DNA of 64,000 nt from Pleurocapsa minor GSE-CHR-MK 17-07R. Lineage in GTDB: Bacteria; Chloroflexota; Anaerolineae; Aggregatilineales; Phototrophicaceae. Location of the stretch: the NCBI GenBank assembly GCA_019359125.1, contig JAHHHY010000012.1, positions 124,001 to 188,000 of the forward strand, in the 5' to 3' direction. How positions within the stretch are numbered: position 1 is the stretch's first letter; every line of letters starts with the position of its first letter. A program made the translations under genes and the position numbers. The notes below the pieces were generated by a model. It worked only from the letters and a program-made list of their open reading frames with translations, was not told the DNA's origin and made no database searches. Shown piece after piece: positions 16,273 through 24,104 of this stretch.

Positions 16273-18345
16273 ATGTTTGACAACATCGATCTGAGCAAGA
16301 TGTCTGAGGCGGAAATCGAAGCGCTTTTCGCGAAGATGTCTCCTGACGAGATGAACACCTTTCTGGAGTCACTTGCGCGTCGACAGGGTGCCACGGAAGG
16401 CCTGACGTCCGAGACGTCTATGAATATCGCTGAGGTGGACCCGGCAACCGCCAAAATTGACGGGCCGGGCTACGTGCCCTACAGCGAAGGCAATCGCGCG
16501 CCGCGTGACGAAAGGCCAGCTGCGCCAGCCGTCGCTGCGGCTCCGCCAGCGCCAGCGCCCGTTTCGACACCACCCCCGGCACCCGTTGCCCCACCGCAGC
16601 CTGCCGCCTCGCTTCCCGAAGCGATGCCCGAAGACGACTCCGCCACGCGCGTGCAGCCTGCTGCCCAGGCAGGGTCGCTGGCCTGGCTGGAAAATCTGGC
16701 CTCCGGCGGGCTGGACCTGATGGAGCCTGCGCAGGAAGACCTGTTCAATCTCAATCTGGACGATATCGAATCGGCCGCCGCGCCATCTGCACCCGCCAGA
16801 GCCGCTGTGAATACCGAATCCTGGTTGCAGGACCTGGCCCGTTCGCAGGGTGAGCTTTCGCTGAACGAGCCGCCGGCTATCGAGGGGGATACCCTGGAAT
16901 GGCTGGAGAGCATCGCGGTCAATCAGGGTGCCAGCCGCGACGAATTCATCACTGGCGCCGGCATGTCGATCAGCCCGCCTGGTGAAGACGTCGAGCCGCT
17001 GGCCTATACGCCGTTCTCGTTTGAGACGCCGCGTGCCTCCACCAGCCCGGAAGACTTCCTCAAGTCGCTCTCGATGGAACAGGGCTACAGCGAAGCCGGA
17101 GTGACGGCTACGCAGAGGGCCGAAGACATCGATCCGTTCGCGCCGGACGCCATTCAGGAAGCACTGAATTCCGGTAATGTCACGCCTGAGCAGGTTGCCG
17201 TCTTTTTCGAACGGTCGATGGATCGCGGGCTGTCACAGCCGGAACCAGAGCCGGTCGACAACATGGATGATGTCGCCGCCGATGCGCCGCTGGCCGCCGC
17301 CGAAATGCCCTCCTGGCTGCTGGAAGGCATCAGCGCCGCGGAAGAAGAAGAAAAGTCGGCAGCACCCGCGACCGGCACCATCCCGCTGGATGAACTGCTG
17401 CCGTCGCTCGACCTGACCGGGGCATCCGCCCAAGCTCCCAATATGATGGACTGGCTGGGCGACGATCAGATGGCAGGCAATCTGAATGCCCTGCCCGATG
17501 ACCCCACCGACCTGCTGCAGGCGATTGGCATCGGCGAGCTGACCCCTGATACGTCTGATCCGTGGGTGGAAGCCCTCGACAGCGAACATGAAGCTGGTTC
17601 CGGGGATATCGACAATCCACCCGCATGGTATGTGGAACGCACCAGCGACCCGGATCGCATGGCCCGCGTGGAAGAGCTCGCCCTCGGCGAGTCTGCTTCG
17701 GCGGCCCTGACCGACGAGTCGCTGTCCGACGCCCCTCTGCCCGAACATGAAGATTTGCCGTTTGGCACGCCCGCCAATGTGCCGGAATGGCTGAATGTCA
17801 GCCAGCCGATGCCGATTGTCGATGCCGCTTCGCTGTTTACAGGCGCGGCCGAGCCCACGCTGGAAACCGCCGAGACCGGCATCCCGTCCTGGATTACGCA
17901 GGCCATCGAGGAACCGATCGTCGAGGAAGCCTCGGATGTGCCGTGGTGGGAACAGGGCGTGTCAGAGCCGGTGGCCACCATTCAGGACATCCTGCCAGAA
18001 GCAGAGCCGACGCCCGCGCCAGTCGCGGCGGCCCCCGAGCCGCCCCGCCCCGCCCCGGCTCCTGCGCCGGTTGCAGCGCCCCGCCCGCCCGTCGTCACCA
18101 ACGCGACGCTGGAAGGCGCACGCACGCGCCAGCGCAGCGGCGACCTGGACGGCAGCCTGCGCGAATACGAAGCGATTGTGCAGTCGCAGCAGCACCTGGA
18201 CGAAGCCATCACCGACCTGGTAAACCTGGCCAAGGTGCATCGCGCCAACCCGGTCGTGCATCGCATCCTGGGCGACGGCTATATGCGTCAGGGCCAGCTT
18301 CAGAAGGCGCTCGACACCTATCGCGAGGCGCTGAATAACCTGTAG
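16273..18345 (+). CDS. Acidic protein with WL-x-x-L-A modules and C-terminal TPR-like domain
   Basis: 690 residues. ATG 16273 is preferred over ATG 16267 and TTG 16264 because the AGGGA site then lies 9 bp away. The N-terminal half holds five copies of a module like TFLESLARRQG, AWLENLASGG, SWLQDLARSQG, EWLESIAVNQG and DFLKSLSMEQG. The middle is acidic with more Trp motifs (PSWLLEG, MDWLGDD, PEWLNVS, PSWITQA, PWWEQG). After a Pro/Ala linker, the last 80 residues form a TPR-like helical pair. It starts 24 bp after the larger acidic TPR gene and ends at a strong terminator, so the two are probably one operon with a shared function. No known enzyme family is recognised. Confidence 0.7.
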   Translation: MFDNIDLSKMSEAEIEALFAKMSPDEMNTFLESLARRQGATEGLTSETSMNIAEVDPATAKIDGPGYVPYSEGNRAPRDERPAAPAVAAAPPAPAPVSTPPPAPVAPPQPAASLPEAMPEDDSATRVQPAAQAGSLAWLENLASGGLDLMEPAQEDLFNLNLDDIESAAAPSAPARAAVNTESWLQDLARSQGELSLNEPPAIEGDTLEWLESIAVNQGASRDEFITGAGMSISPPGEDVEPLAYTPFSFETPRASTSPEDFLKSLSMEQGYSEAGVTATQRAEDIDPFAPDAIQEALNSGNVTPEQVAVFFERSMDRGLSQPEPEPVDNMDDVAADAPLAAAEMPSWLLEGISAAEEEEKSAAPATGTIPLDELLPSLDLTGASAQAPNMMDWLGDDQMAGNLNALPDDPTDLLQAIGIGELTPDTSDPWVEALDSEHEAGSGDIDNPPAWYVERTSDPDRMARVEELALGESASAALTDESLSDAPLPEHEDLPFGTPANVPEWLNVSQPMPIVDAASLFTGAAEPTLETAETGIPSWITQAIEEPIVEEASDVPWWEQGVSEPVATIQDILPEAEPTPAPVAAAPEPPRPAPAPAPVAAPRPPVVTNATLEGARTRQRSGDLDGSLREYEAIVQSQQHLDEAITDLVNLAKVHRANPVVHRILGDGYMRQGQLQKALDTYREALNNL

Positions 18346-18366
18346 GCCACAGCCAGCAGCAACCGG

Positions 18367-18406
18367 CAGCAGCGTCGCATCACGCACGACGCTGCTGTTT
18401 TTATTT
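18367..18406 (+). terminator. Intrinsic terminator after the acidic TPR gene pair
   Basis: CAGCAGCGTCG at 18367-18377 pairs perfectly with 18387-18397 (11 bp, 9-nt loop), followed by TTTTATTT. Confidence 0.85.
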
Positions 18407-18441
18407 GGCCAATGCTTAACCTGGCATTCAGCTTCTGCCGC

Positions 18442-18470
18442 TTGTGAAATAGGGGCGGCTTAAGCATACT
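18442..18470 (+). promoter_or_regulatory. Putative ndk promoter
   Basis: TTGTGA at 18442-18447 and CATACT at 18465-18470 are spaced by exactly 17 bp, 38 bp before the ndk start. Confidence 0.55.
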
Positions 18471-18508
18471 TATCGACGGATTGTTTCAGATTGTCAGGAG
18501 AAATATTC

Positions 18509-18961
18509 GTGGAACGCACTCTGATCATTGTGAAGCCGGATGGTGTGCAGCGCGGGCTGACCGGCGAGATTATCGCCCGTTTCGAGCGCCGCGGCCTGCG
18601 TATCATCGGCATGAAGTTCATGCAGGTCTCGCGTGAGCTGGCCGAAAAGCACTATGCCATTCATCAGGGCAAGGGCTTTTACGAAGGCCTGGTGAGCTAC
18701 ATCACCTCGTCGCCCGTGGTGGTCATAGCGCTGGAAGGCACCAATGCCATCCAGAACGCCCGCAACACCATCGGCGCCACCCGCCCGCATGAAGCTGCAC
18801 CCGGCAGCATCCGCGGCGACTTTGCCCTGGAAGTCGGCCGTAACCTGGTGCACGGCTCCGACAGCCCGGAAAACGGCGTGATCGAAGTGGGCAACTTCTT
18901 TGCCGACAGCGAGCTGGTCTCGTGGGCGCGCAACAACGACAGCTGGATTTTCGAGAAGTAG
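18509..18961 (+). CDS. ndk: Nucleoside diphosphate kinase
   Basis: 150 residues, the normal family length. GTG 18509 is chosen over the earlier in-frame TTG 18491 because AGGAG (18496-18500) lies 8 bp upstream and the protein then begins ERTLIIVKPDGVQRG. The phosphorylated histidine is H115 in NLVHGSDS. The enzyme moves the gamma phosphate from ATP to other nucleoside diphosphates in the cytoplasm. It has its own promoter and terminator. Confidence 0.97.
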   Translation: MERTLIIVKPDGVQRGLTGEIIARFERRGLRIIGMKFMQVSRELAEKHYAIHQGKGFYEGLVSYITSSPVVVIALEGTNAIQNARNTIGATRPHEAAPGSIRGDFALEVGRNLVHGSDSPENGVIEVGNFFADSELVSWARNNDSWIFEK

Positions 18962-18988
18962 CCAGCGCGTCATCCGCCAGACACAAAA

Positions 18989-19022
18989 AAACGGGGCCCG
19001 CGACATATCGCAGGCCCCGTTT
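18989..19022. terminator. Bidirectional terminator between ndk and rsfS
   Basis: AAACGGGGCC (18989-18998) pairs with GGCCCCGTTT (19013-19022). A-runs before and T-runs after let it serve both convergent genes. Confidence 0.8.
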
Positions 19023-19054
19023 CTATGATATCCTGAAAAGCGGAACGTCAGCCG

Positions 19055-19402
19055 TTACTGAATGCTGAGGACCACATTGGCCGCGCGGTAGAGCGACTCA
19101 AGATCATAGTAGTGGCGCTTGTCTTCGCTCATGATGTGGACGATCACCGTGCCATAGTCCATCAGCACCCAGCCGCTGTGTGAATCGCCTTCGACCGAGG
19201 CGGGAAGCTGGTCGTACAGCACTTTGACGACTTCGCGCACGGCATCGCTGAGCGCACGAATCTGGCGATCGCTGTTGCCCGTGCAGATCACGAAGTAATC
19301 GGCCACAGCGTAGTCGTTACGTGCGATGATCGGCGCCAGATCCAGCAGGATGATGTTTTCAGCTTTTTTGTCTTCCAGCCCGTTGACAATCTCGCGGGCC
19401 AA
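19055..19402 (-). CDS. rsfS: Ribosomal silencing factor RsfS
   Basis: 115 residues from TTG 19402. The Iojap/RsfS core is clear: LEDKKAENIILLDL, DYFVICTGNSDRQ and WVLMDYGTVIVHIM. RsfS binds ribosomal protein uL14 and stops subunit joining when nutrients are short. The start is uncertain. Family members normally begin with a segment like ETLELAREIV, and five codons upstream of the TTG the DNA encodes exactly ETLEL after an ATC at 19417-19415. An AGGAGAGG site lies 6 bp before that ATC, and an in-frame stop at 19438-19436 excludes anything longer. Translation may therefore begin at ATC. Confidence 0.9.
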   Translation of the reverse strand: MAREIVNGLEDKKAENIILLDLAPIIARNDYAVADYFVICTGNSDRQIRALSDAVREVVKVLYDQLPASVEGDSHSGWVLMDYGTVIVHIMSEDKRHYYDLESLYRAANVVLSIQ

Positions 19403-19474
19403 TTCTAACGTTTCGATGGTAAACCTCTCCTGACACTATCCCTGAGATAACAATACACAGGATTATAACATAAC

Positions 19475-20407
19475 TTGTCTACCCCAAATCCCACCTACTC
19501 ATTCACTGCCGACCAATCGGGCGAACGCCTGGACAAGGTCATCGTCACGCATGTCGGGGACCAGCTGACACGCTCGCAGATTCAGCAGTTCATCCGCGAC
19601 GGGCATGTGTCCGTCAATGGCGAGCCCGCCAAAAGTGGCTGGCGGCTGAAAGGTGGCGAAACAATCACGGTCAGGGTGCCCCCGCCGCCTGAAGACCCGC
19701 GCATCACGCCGGTCATCATCCCGCTGAACGTCATTTATGAAGATGCCGATATCGCGGTCATCAACAAGACGGCCGGGCTGGTGGTGCATCCGGGCGCGGG
19801 CGCCGAAAAGTCGACGCTGGTGCATGCCATTCTGGCGCAGTATCCCGAAATCGCGCAGATGAACTATGCGGCCAGCCGCCGTGGCATCGTGCACCGCCTG
19901 GACAAAGACACCAGCGGCATCATCCTGATCGCGCGCAACGAGCGCAGCATGCACCGCCTGATGGTGCAGTTTCAGAAGCGCACGATTGACAAGCAGTATG
20001 TCGCGCTGCTGGAGCGCACGCCCAAGACCACCAGCGGCCGCATCAACGTGCCAATCGAGCGCGACCCGAACAACCGGCAGAAAATGCACGTCTCGCACAA
20101 CGGGCGCACCGCCGTCACCGAATTTTTCGTCGAAGAGCTCTATGAGGACGGCTACGCCTTTGTGCGCCTGAATCTGCTCACCGGCCGCACCCATCAGATT
20201 CGCGTGCATATGGCTTACCTGAACACGCCGATTGCGGGCGACAGGCTGTATGGCCTGCGCCGCCAGCGCCTGCCGCTGACGCGCCAGTTCCTGCATGCCA
20301 CGCAGATCGCATTTGACCATCCGCGCACCGGCGAACGCATGTCTTTTTCGGCACCGCTGGCGCTGGACCTGAAGACGGTCTTGGACACGCTGAGGCCAAT
20401 TCGGTAA
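19475..20407 (+). CDS. RluD-like 23S rRNA pseudouridine synthase
   Basis: 310 residues from a TTG start without a clear ribosome site. An S4-like domain (LDKVIVTHVGDQLTRSQIQ, about 18-75) precedes the catalytic domain, which holds the active-site aspartate in GIVHRLDKDTSG and the LLTGRTHQIRVH motif. RluA/RluD enzymes isomerise uridines in the large-subunit rRNA. The exact target position cannot be read from sequence. It is divergent from rsfS across a 57-72 bp gap. Confidence 0.9.
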   Translation: MSTPNPTYSFTADQSGERLDKVIVTHVGDQLTRSQIQQFIRDGHVSVNGEPAKSGWRLKGGETITVRVPPPPEDPRITPVIIPLNVIYEDADIAVINKTAGLVVHPGAGAEKSTLVHAILAQYPEIAQMNYAASRRGIVHRLDKDTSGIILIARNERSMHRLMVQFQKRTIDKQYVALLERTPKTTSGRINVPIERDPNNRQKMHVSHNGRTAVTEFFVEELYEDGYAFVRLNLLTGRTHQIRVHMAYLNTPIAGDRLYGLRRQRLPLTRQFLHATQIAFDHPRTGERMSFSAPLALDLKTVLDTLRPIR

Positions 20408-20480
20408 ACTACTATCCCGTGGCCGACGCACTTTTCGGCCATTCTGCCTGACCTCAAAACCATGAGAAGGAAATCCATTC

Positions 20481-21317
20481 ATGCGTGAAGTGACGATCGC
20501 CGTCGCACAGATGAAACCCCGGCTGGGGATGCCCGAAGAAAACATCGTCAAGATGTCGGACATGATCGCCAGCATCGCATCCCAGCAGCGCGTAGACCTG
20601 ATTGTGTTCCCGGAGCTGATCACCAGCGGCAACGAGCTTGGCCTGCAATTCACCGAGCTGGCCCAGCGCGTGCCCGGTTCCACCGTGAACATTCTGGCCC
20701 AGCGCGCCAGCGACCACGGCGTGCATCTGGCATTTGGCATGGTGACCAAGGAACGTGTCGAATCGGTGCTGTACAACTCGGCCATCCTGATCGGCCCGGA
20801 TGGCGAGCTGCTGGATGTGTACAACAAGGTGCATCTGCGCGGCGAAGAGCGCATGGCCTTCCGCGAAGGCTTCAAGATTCCCGTCATCGAGACCGACTTG
20901 GGGACGATTGGCCTGCAAATCGGCTACGACCTGGCCTTCCCCGAAACCACGCGTGCCCTGTCGCTGGACGGCGCTGAAATCGTGTGCGTGCTGGCCAACT
21001 GGGAAGCCGCGCATATCGACGAATGGAAGACCTACCTGCGCGCCCGCGCCTACGAGAACGCGCTGTTCATGGTCGGCGCCAATCGCGTGGGCGAGGACGT
21101 CACGCTCACATTTGGCGGCGACAGCATGATCGTCGGCCCGCGCGGGCAGATCTTTGCCTCGATGGCCGGCCAGACCGACGCTGACACAGGCGCGCCAAAA
21201 GAAGGGTTCGTCATCGCCAAGATCGACCTGACCGACGTGCGCAAGGTGCGCGAAGAATTTCAGTTCATCCAGACGCGCCAGCCGACCGTCTACAAGAGCG
21301 TCGTTCGCCGCTACTAG
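20481..21317 (+). CDS. Nitrilase-superfamily protein lacking the catalytic cysteine
   Basis: 278 residues with the full carbon-nitrogen hydrolase fold. The usual Glu (E45 in VFPEL) and Lys (K116 in YNKVHL) are present. At the nucleophile position, normally Cys in a motif such as ICYDxxFPE, the protein reads QIGYDLAFPE, with G148 encoded by GGC at 20922-20924. The surrounding motif is otherwise intact and there is no frameshift. It should not hydrolyse amides or nitriles by the family mechanism, so it may be a binding protein or a pseudoenzyme. An AGAAGGAAA sequence precedes the start. The next gene (21424) follows in the same direction. Confidence 0.85.
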   Translation: MREVTIAVAQMKPRLGMPEENIVKMSDMIASIASQQRVDLIVFPELITSGNELGLQFTELAQRVPGSTVNILAQRASDHGVHLAFGMVTKERVESVLYNSAILIGPDGELLDVYNKVHLRGEERMAFREGFKIPVIETDLGTIGLQIGYDLAFPETTRALSLDGAEIVCVLANWEAAHIDEWKTYLRARAYENALFMVGANRVGEDVTLTFGGDSMIVGPRGQIFASMAGQTDADTGAPKEGFVIAKIDLTDVRKVREEFQFIQTRQPTVYKSVVRRY

Positions 21318-21423
21318 TTCACTGCACCATTGCAAGACGCTGTGCCTGCCCGACGCCGCTTACTGAGCACGGGCAGGCATTTTGTTTGGCCATCACGCCC
21401 GCTGTTCCAGGGACAACGCCACC

Positions 21424-22251
21424 ATGACGCAGTATTTCGGCATCGACTTCAGCGGCGCACGCGATGCCGGCCGTAAAATCTGGCTGGCCGCGCTGGAACA
21501 CGAAGCCTGGCGCAGCCTGCCACGCATCACCTCGGTGACGCGCGCATCGGACCTGCCTGATGGTGGCATCAGGCGCGACGATGCCCTGCGCGGATTGCAC
21601 ACTTTCATCGTGGCCCAGGTATCGGCCGTTTTCGGCTGCGACTTCCCCTTCAGCCTGGCGGCACCGTGCATCGCGCAGGTCACCTGGCTGGACTTCACGC
21701 GTGCCTTTGCACAGATGTACGAGTCGCCCCACGCGCTGATGCTGGCCGGAAAACAGTCTGGCCGCGAGCTGCGCCGTCTGACCGACCGCCAGACCGCCAC
21801 CCCGCTGGCACCGACGAATCTGCGTCTCGTCGGGCAAACATACCACGCCATCCGCGACCTGCTGGGCCCGCTGGCACAGTCCGGACATATTCAGGTGCCG
21901 CCGCTGATGCCAGCCGTCACAGCCAGCATACCCATCCTGATCGAGGTGTGTCCGGCATCGTTCCTGAAAGCCAACGGCCAGTATGCGCCCTACAAGGGAC
22001 GTGGCGAGAAGCTGGCTGACGCCCGTGCCCGGCTGCTCAACTGGCTGACAGCCAGCGGCGTCGCCATTCCGGACGAGATTCAGGCTGTGGCCGTGCGGGA
22101 CACAGAAGGCGATGCGCTCGACAGTATCCTGGCTGCTGTGTGCGCGTGGCTGGCAAACCTGAATAGCCCGCTGCCTGAAGCAGATGCCGCCCTGATGCGC
22201 CTGGAAGGCAAAGTCTACGGCGCGCAGCCACTGCTTCCGGGCCCGCTATGA
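21424..22251 (+). CDS. DUF429-like protein (predicted RNase H-fold nuclease)
   Basis: 275 residues from ATG 21424, chosen because the protein then starts MTQYFGIDFSGA, the conserved opening of the family; D8 is the first predicted metal ligand. Near the C-terminus DTEGDALDSILAA supplies the second acidic cluster. The family is predicted to have the RNase H fold but no substrate is established. Gap to the previous gene 106 bp. Confidence 0.7.
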   Translation: MTQYFGIDFSGARDAGRKIWLAALEHEAWRSLPRITSVTRASDLPDGGIRRDDALRGLHTFIVAQVSAVFGCDFPFSLAAPCIAQVTWLDFTRAFAQMYESPHALMLAGKQSGRELRRLTDRQTATPLAPTNLRLVGQTYHAIRDLLGPLAQSGHIQVPPLMPAVTASIPILIEVCPASFLKANGQYAPYKGRGEKLADARARLLNWLTASGVAIPDEIQAVAVRDTEGDALDSILAAVCAWLANLNSPLPEADAALMRLEGKVYGAQPLLPGPL

Positions 22252-22322
22252 CAGGTTGCATGCCCGGCACTCACGCGCTAATCTTTCAGTTCGAATGATC
22301 GGCTGCACGTGAAAGCCCCGTG

Positions 22323-22910
22323 ATGCCCACCAAACCCTCGCGCATCTTCCCGTTCGTCATCGGCCTGTTATCGTTCGCGCTGGTGCTGCTGGCAGCAGGC
22401 CTGATTGTGACGCGCCCGCAGCCAGTCGCGCTGACGATTATCCCGCCAGAGCCATCGATTACGCCGCTGCCGCCGACGCCATCGCCTACGCCTGGTCCGC
22501 TGACTGTGTATGTCACCGGACGGGTGGCACAGCCGGGGATGCTGGTCGAGGTCCCGCGTGGGGCGCGCGTGGATGATGTGCTGACCGCGGCCGGCGGCGC
22601 GCTGGCCGATGCCGATCTGTCGCTGGTCAATCTGGCGGGTATCGTGCGCGACGGCGACCAGATTCATGTGCCAGCACGCGGCGAAACGGTCACGCTGCCC
22701 ACGCCTGCGGATAATGGCATTGTGTATGTCAACAGCGCCAGCGCCGAAGAACTGGACGCCCTGCCCGGCATCGGCCCGGCGCTGGCACAGGCGATCATCG
22801 CCTATCGCGAGGCCAATGGCCCATTCATGGCGCTGGAAGATCTGGACGCGGTGGAGGGCATCGGCGAGGCGCTGATGGCCCGGCTGGCGGAGTTCATTTC
22901 ATTCGAATGA
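22323..22910 (+). CDS. ComEA-like DNA-binding protein (SLBB + helix-hairpin-helix)
   Basis: 195 residues. One N-terminal membrane segment (about 9-31), a Pro/Thr linker, an SLBB domain (LTVYVTGRVAQPG to about 115) and a C-terminal helix-hairpin-helix pair (VNSASAEELDALPGIGPALAQAI, then LDAVEGIGEALMARL). This matches ComEA, the membrane-bound DNA receptor of natural competence. ComEC is not in the window. The 3' end overlaps the convergent recombinase gene by 12 bp. A GTG lies directly before the chosen ATG. Confidence 0.85.
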   Translation: MPTKPSRIFPFVIGLLSFALVLLAAGLIVTRPQPVALTIIPPEPSITPLPPTPSPTPGPLTVYVTGRVAQPGMLVEVPRGARVDDVLTAAGGALADADLSLVNLAGIVRDGDQIHVPARGETVTLPTPADNGIVYVNSASAEELDALPGIGPALAQAIIAYREANGPFMALEDLDAVEGIGEALMARLAEFISFE

Positions 22911-23960
22911 CGATATCTCGTCATCGTCGTCATCGTCGCCAAAGCCGAGCACATCGCTCATGAGCATGGCGCCTTCGTTGCGCTGAGGCAGCTTTTTGAG
23001 ATAACGCTCGGTCACGGCCACGTTGGCATGGCGCAGCAGCCGGCTGATGACATCGACCGAGACACCGGATTCCTGTAACGAGCCTGCCACCGAACGGCGC
23101 AGGTCATGGGGCGCGACCATCCCCAGCCCCGCGTGCTGCGCCGACTCGTGTATGACCAGCCAGATGCCTTCCGGCGTCAATGCCTGGCGGCTGGGTCGTC
23201 CGCCTTTCCACAGGCGCACCACCAGCGGAAAAGACGCATCAAATCCGCGCACCTCGCGCGCCATCACCGAACGCCAGCGTTCCAGCGCGCCCATGACCGG
23301 CTTCGGCACGTCGATGATCGCGGTCTTTTTGCCCTTGCCGCGCACACGCAGCACCGCACGCCGGTTTTGCAGGCTGAGGTCATCCCAGCGCGCGCCCGCC
23401 AGTTCTTCGCGGCGCAGCGCCATCGTACACAGCATCAGCATGATGACGGCATTGCGCTGGCGCTGATTATCGCTGGTGGCCATGTCCTGTGCGCTGTCGA
23501 TCATCTGGCGCAGCTCGTCACTGGACAGCCAGCGGCCTGTGCGCTGGCCCTCGGCGGCCCGCGGAATACGCACGTTGCCCATCGCGGCACTGGCATAATC
23601 GTCCATCCAGCCCGCCTCGCTCAACAGGCTCGCCAGCGTGACGACCGCGGCGCGCGCCTGCGAGACGCCCTGTTTGCCATGCCCCTGCGAGGCCAGCTGC
23701 CCCAGCCATGCGCGCAGTTGGGCGGCTGTCAGCACGCGCTGAAGCACCCTGATCGGCAGCGCGCTCATGCGCTGGAGCCGATTCAACCCCTGCGTCTGCT
23801 TCAGATCGGCCGTATCCGCCAGATACACATCCACCCAGCGAAAATAGGCGCGCTGGGTGTGATAGCTGGTCGCGCGGCCCGGCAGCGCCATCACGAAGTT
23901 ATACGTTGGCTCGGAAGCAGACGATATCTCCGCAGGCGGGCGGGGAACCAGTGACGTCAT
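22899..23960 (-). CDS. Tyrosine recombinase (XerC/D-like)
   Basis: 353 residues. An N-terminal SAM-like DNA-binding domain precedes a complete catalytic domain: R184 (ALRREEL), K209 (RGKGKK), H285 and R288 (HDLRRS), H311 (RHANVAV) and Y320 (TERYLKK). All six catalytic positions are present, so it should be active. The protein ends in a poly-Asp tail (GDDDDDDEISSFE), uncommon in this family. No flanking att repeats, excisionase or phage genes are visible, so it is more likely a housekeeping or solitary recombinase than part of an integrated element. Confidence 0.85.
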   Translation of the reverse strand: MTSLVPRPPAEISSASEPTYNFVMALPGRATSYHTQRAYFRWVDVYLADTADLKQTQGLNRLQRMSALPIRVLQRVLTAAQLRAWLGQLASQGHGKQGVSQARAAVVTLASLLSEAGWMDDYASAAMGNVRIPRAAEGQRTGRWLSSDELRQMIDSAQDMATSDNQRQRNAVIMLMLCTMALRREELAGARWDDLSLQNRRAVLRVRGKGKKTAIIDVPKPVMGALERWRSVMAREVRGFDASFPLVVRLWKGGRPSRQALTPEGIWLVIHESAQHAGLGMVAPHDLRRSVAGSLQESGVSVDVISRLLRHANVAVTERYLKKLPQRNEGAMLMSDVLGFGDDDDDDEISSFE

Positions 23961-24104
23961 ACGGTCATCCGGCGTGACAATTGTTTGAAATTTGCAACAC
24001 GACTTTCACACATAGAATGCCCGTTTACTGACATAATCCAGACAGGGCAATACTACACGCTTCCAGCACATCGTCGCATTTTCCTGTCAGGCTGATTCTA
24101 CACC

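Noticed and set aside
19499-20887. 462-codon minus-strand frame opposite the pseudouridine synthase
   Set aside because: Spans two unrelated plus-strand genes and the gap between them, and shows no protein motifs.
22899-23960. Integrative element around the tyrosine recombinase
   Set aside because: No tRNA target, flanking direct repeats, excisionase or cargo genes; neighbours are chromosomal housekeeping genes.
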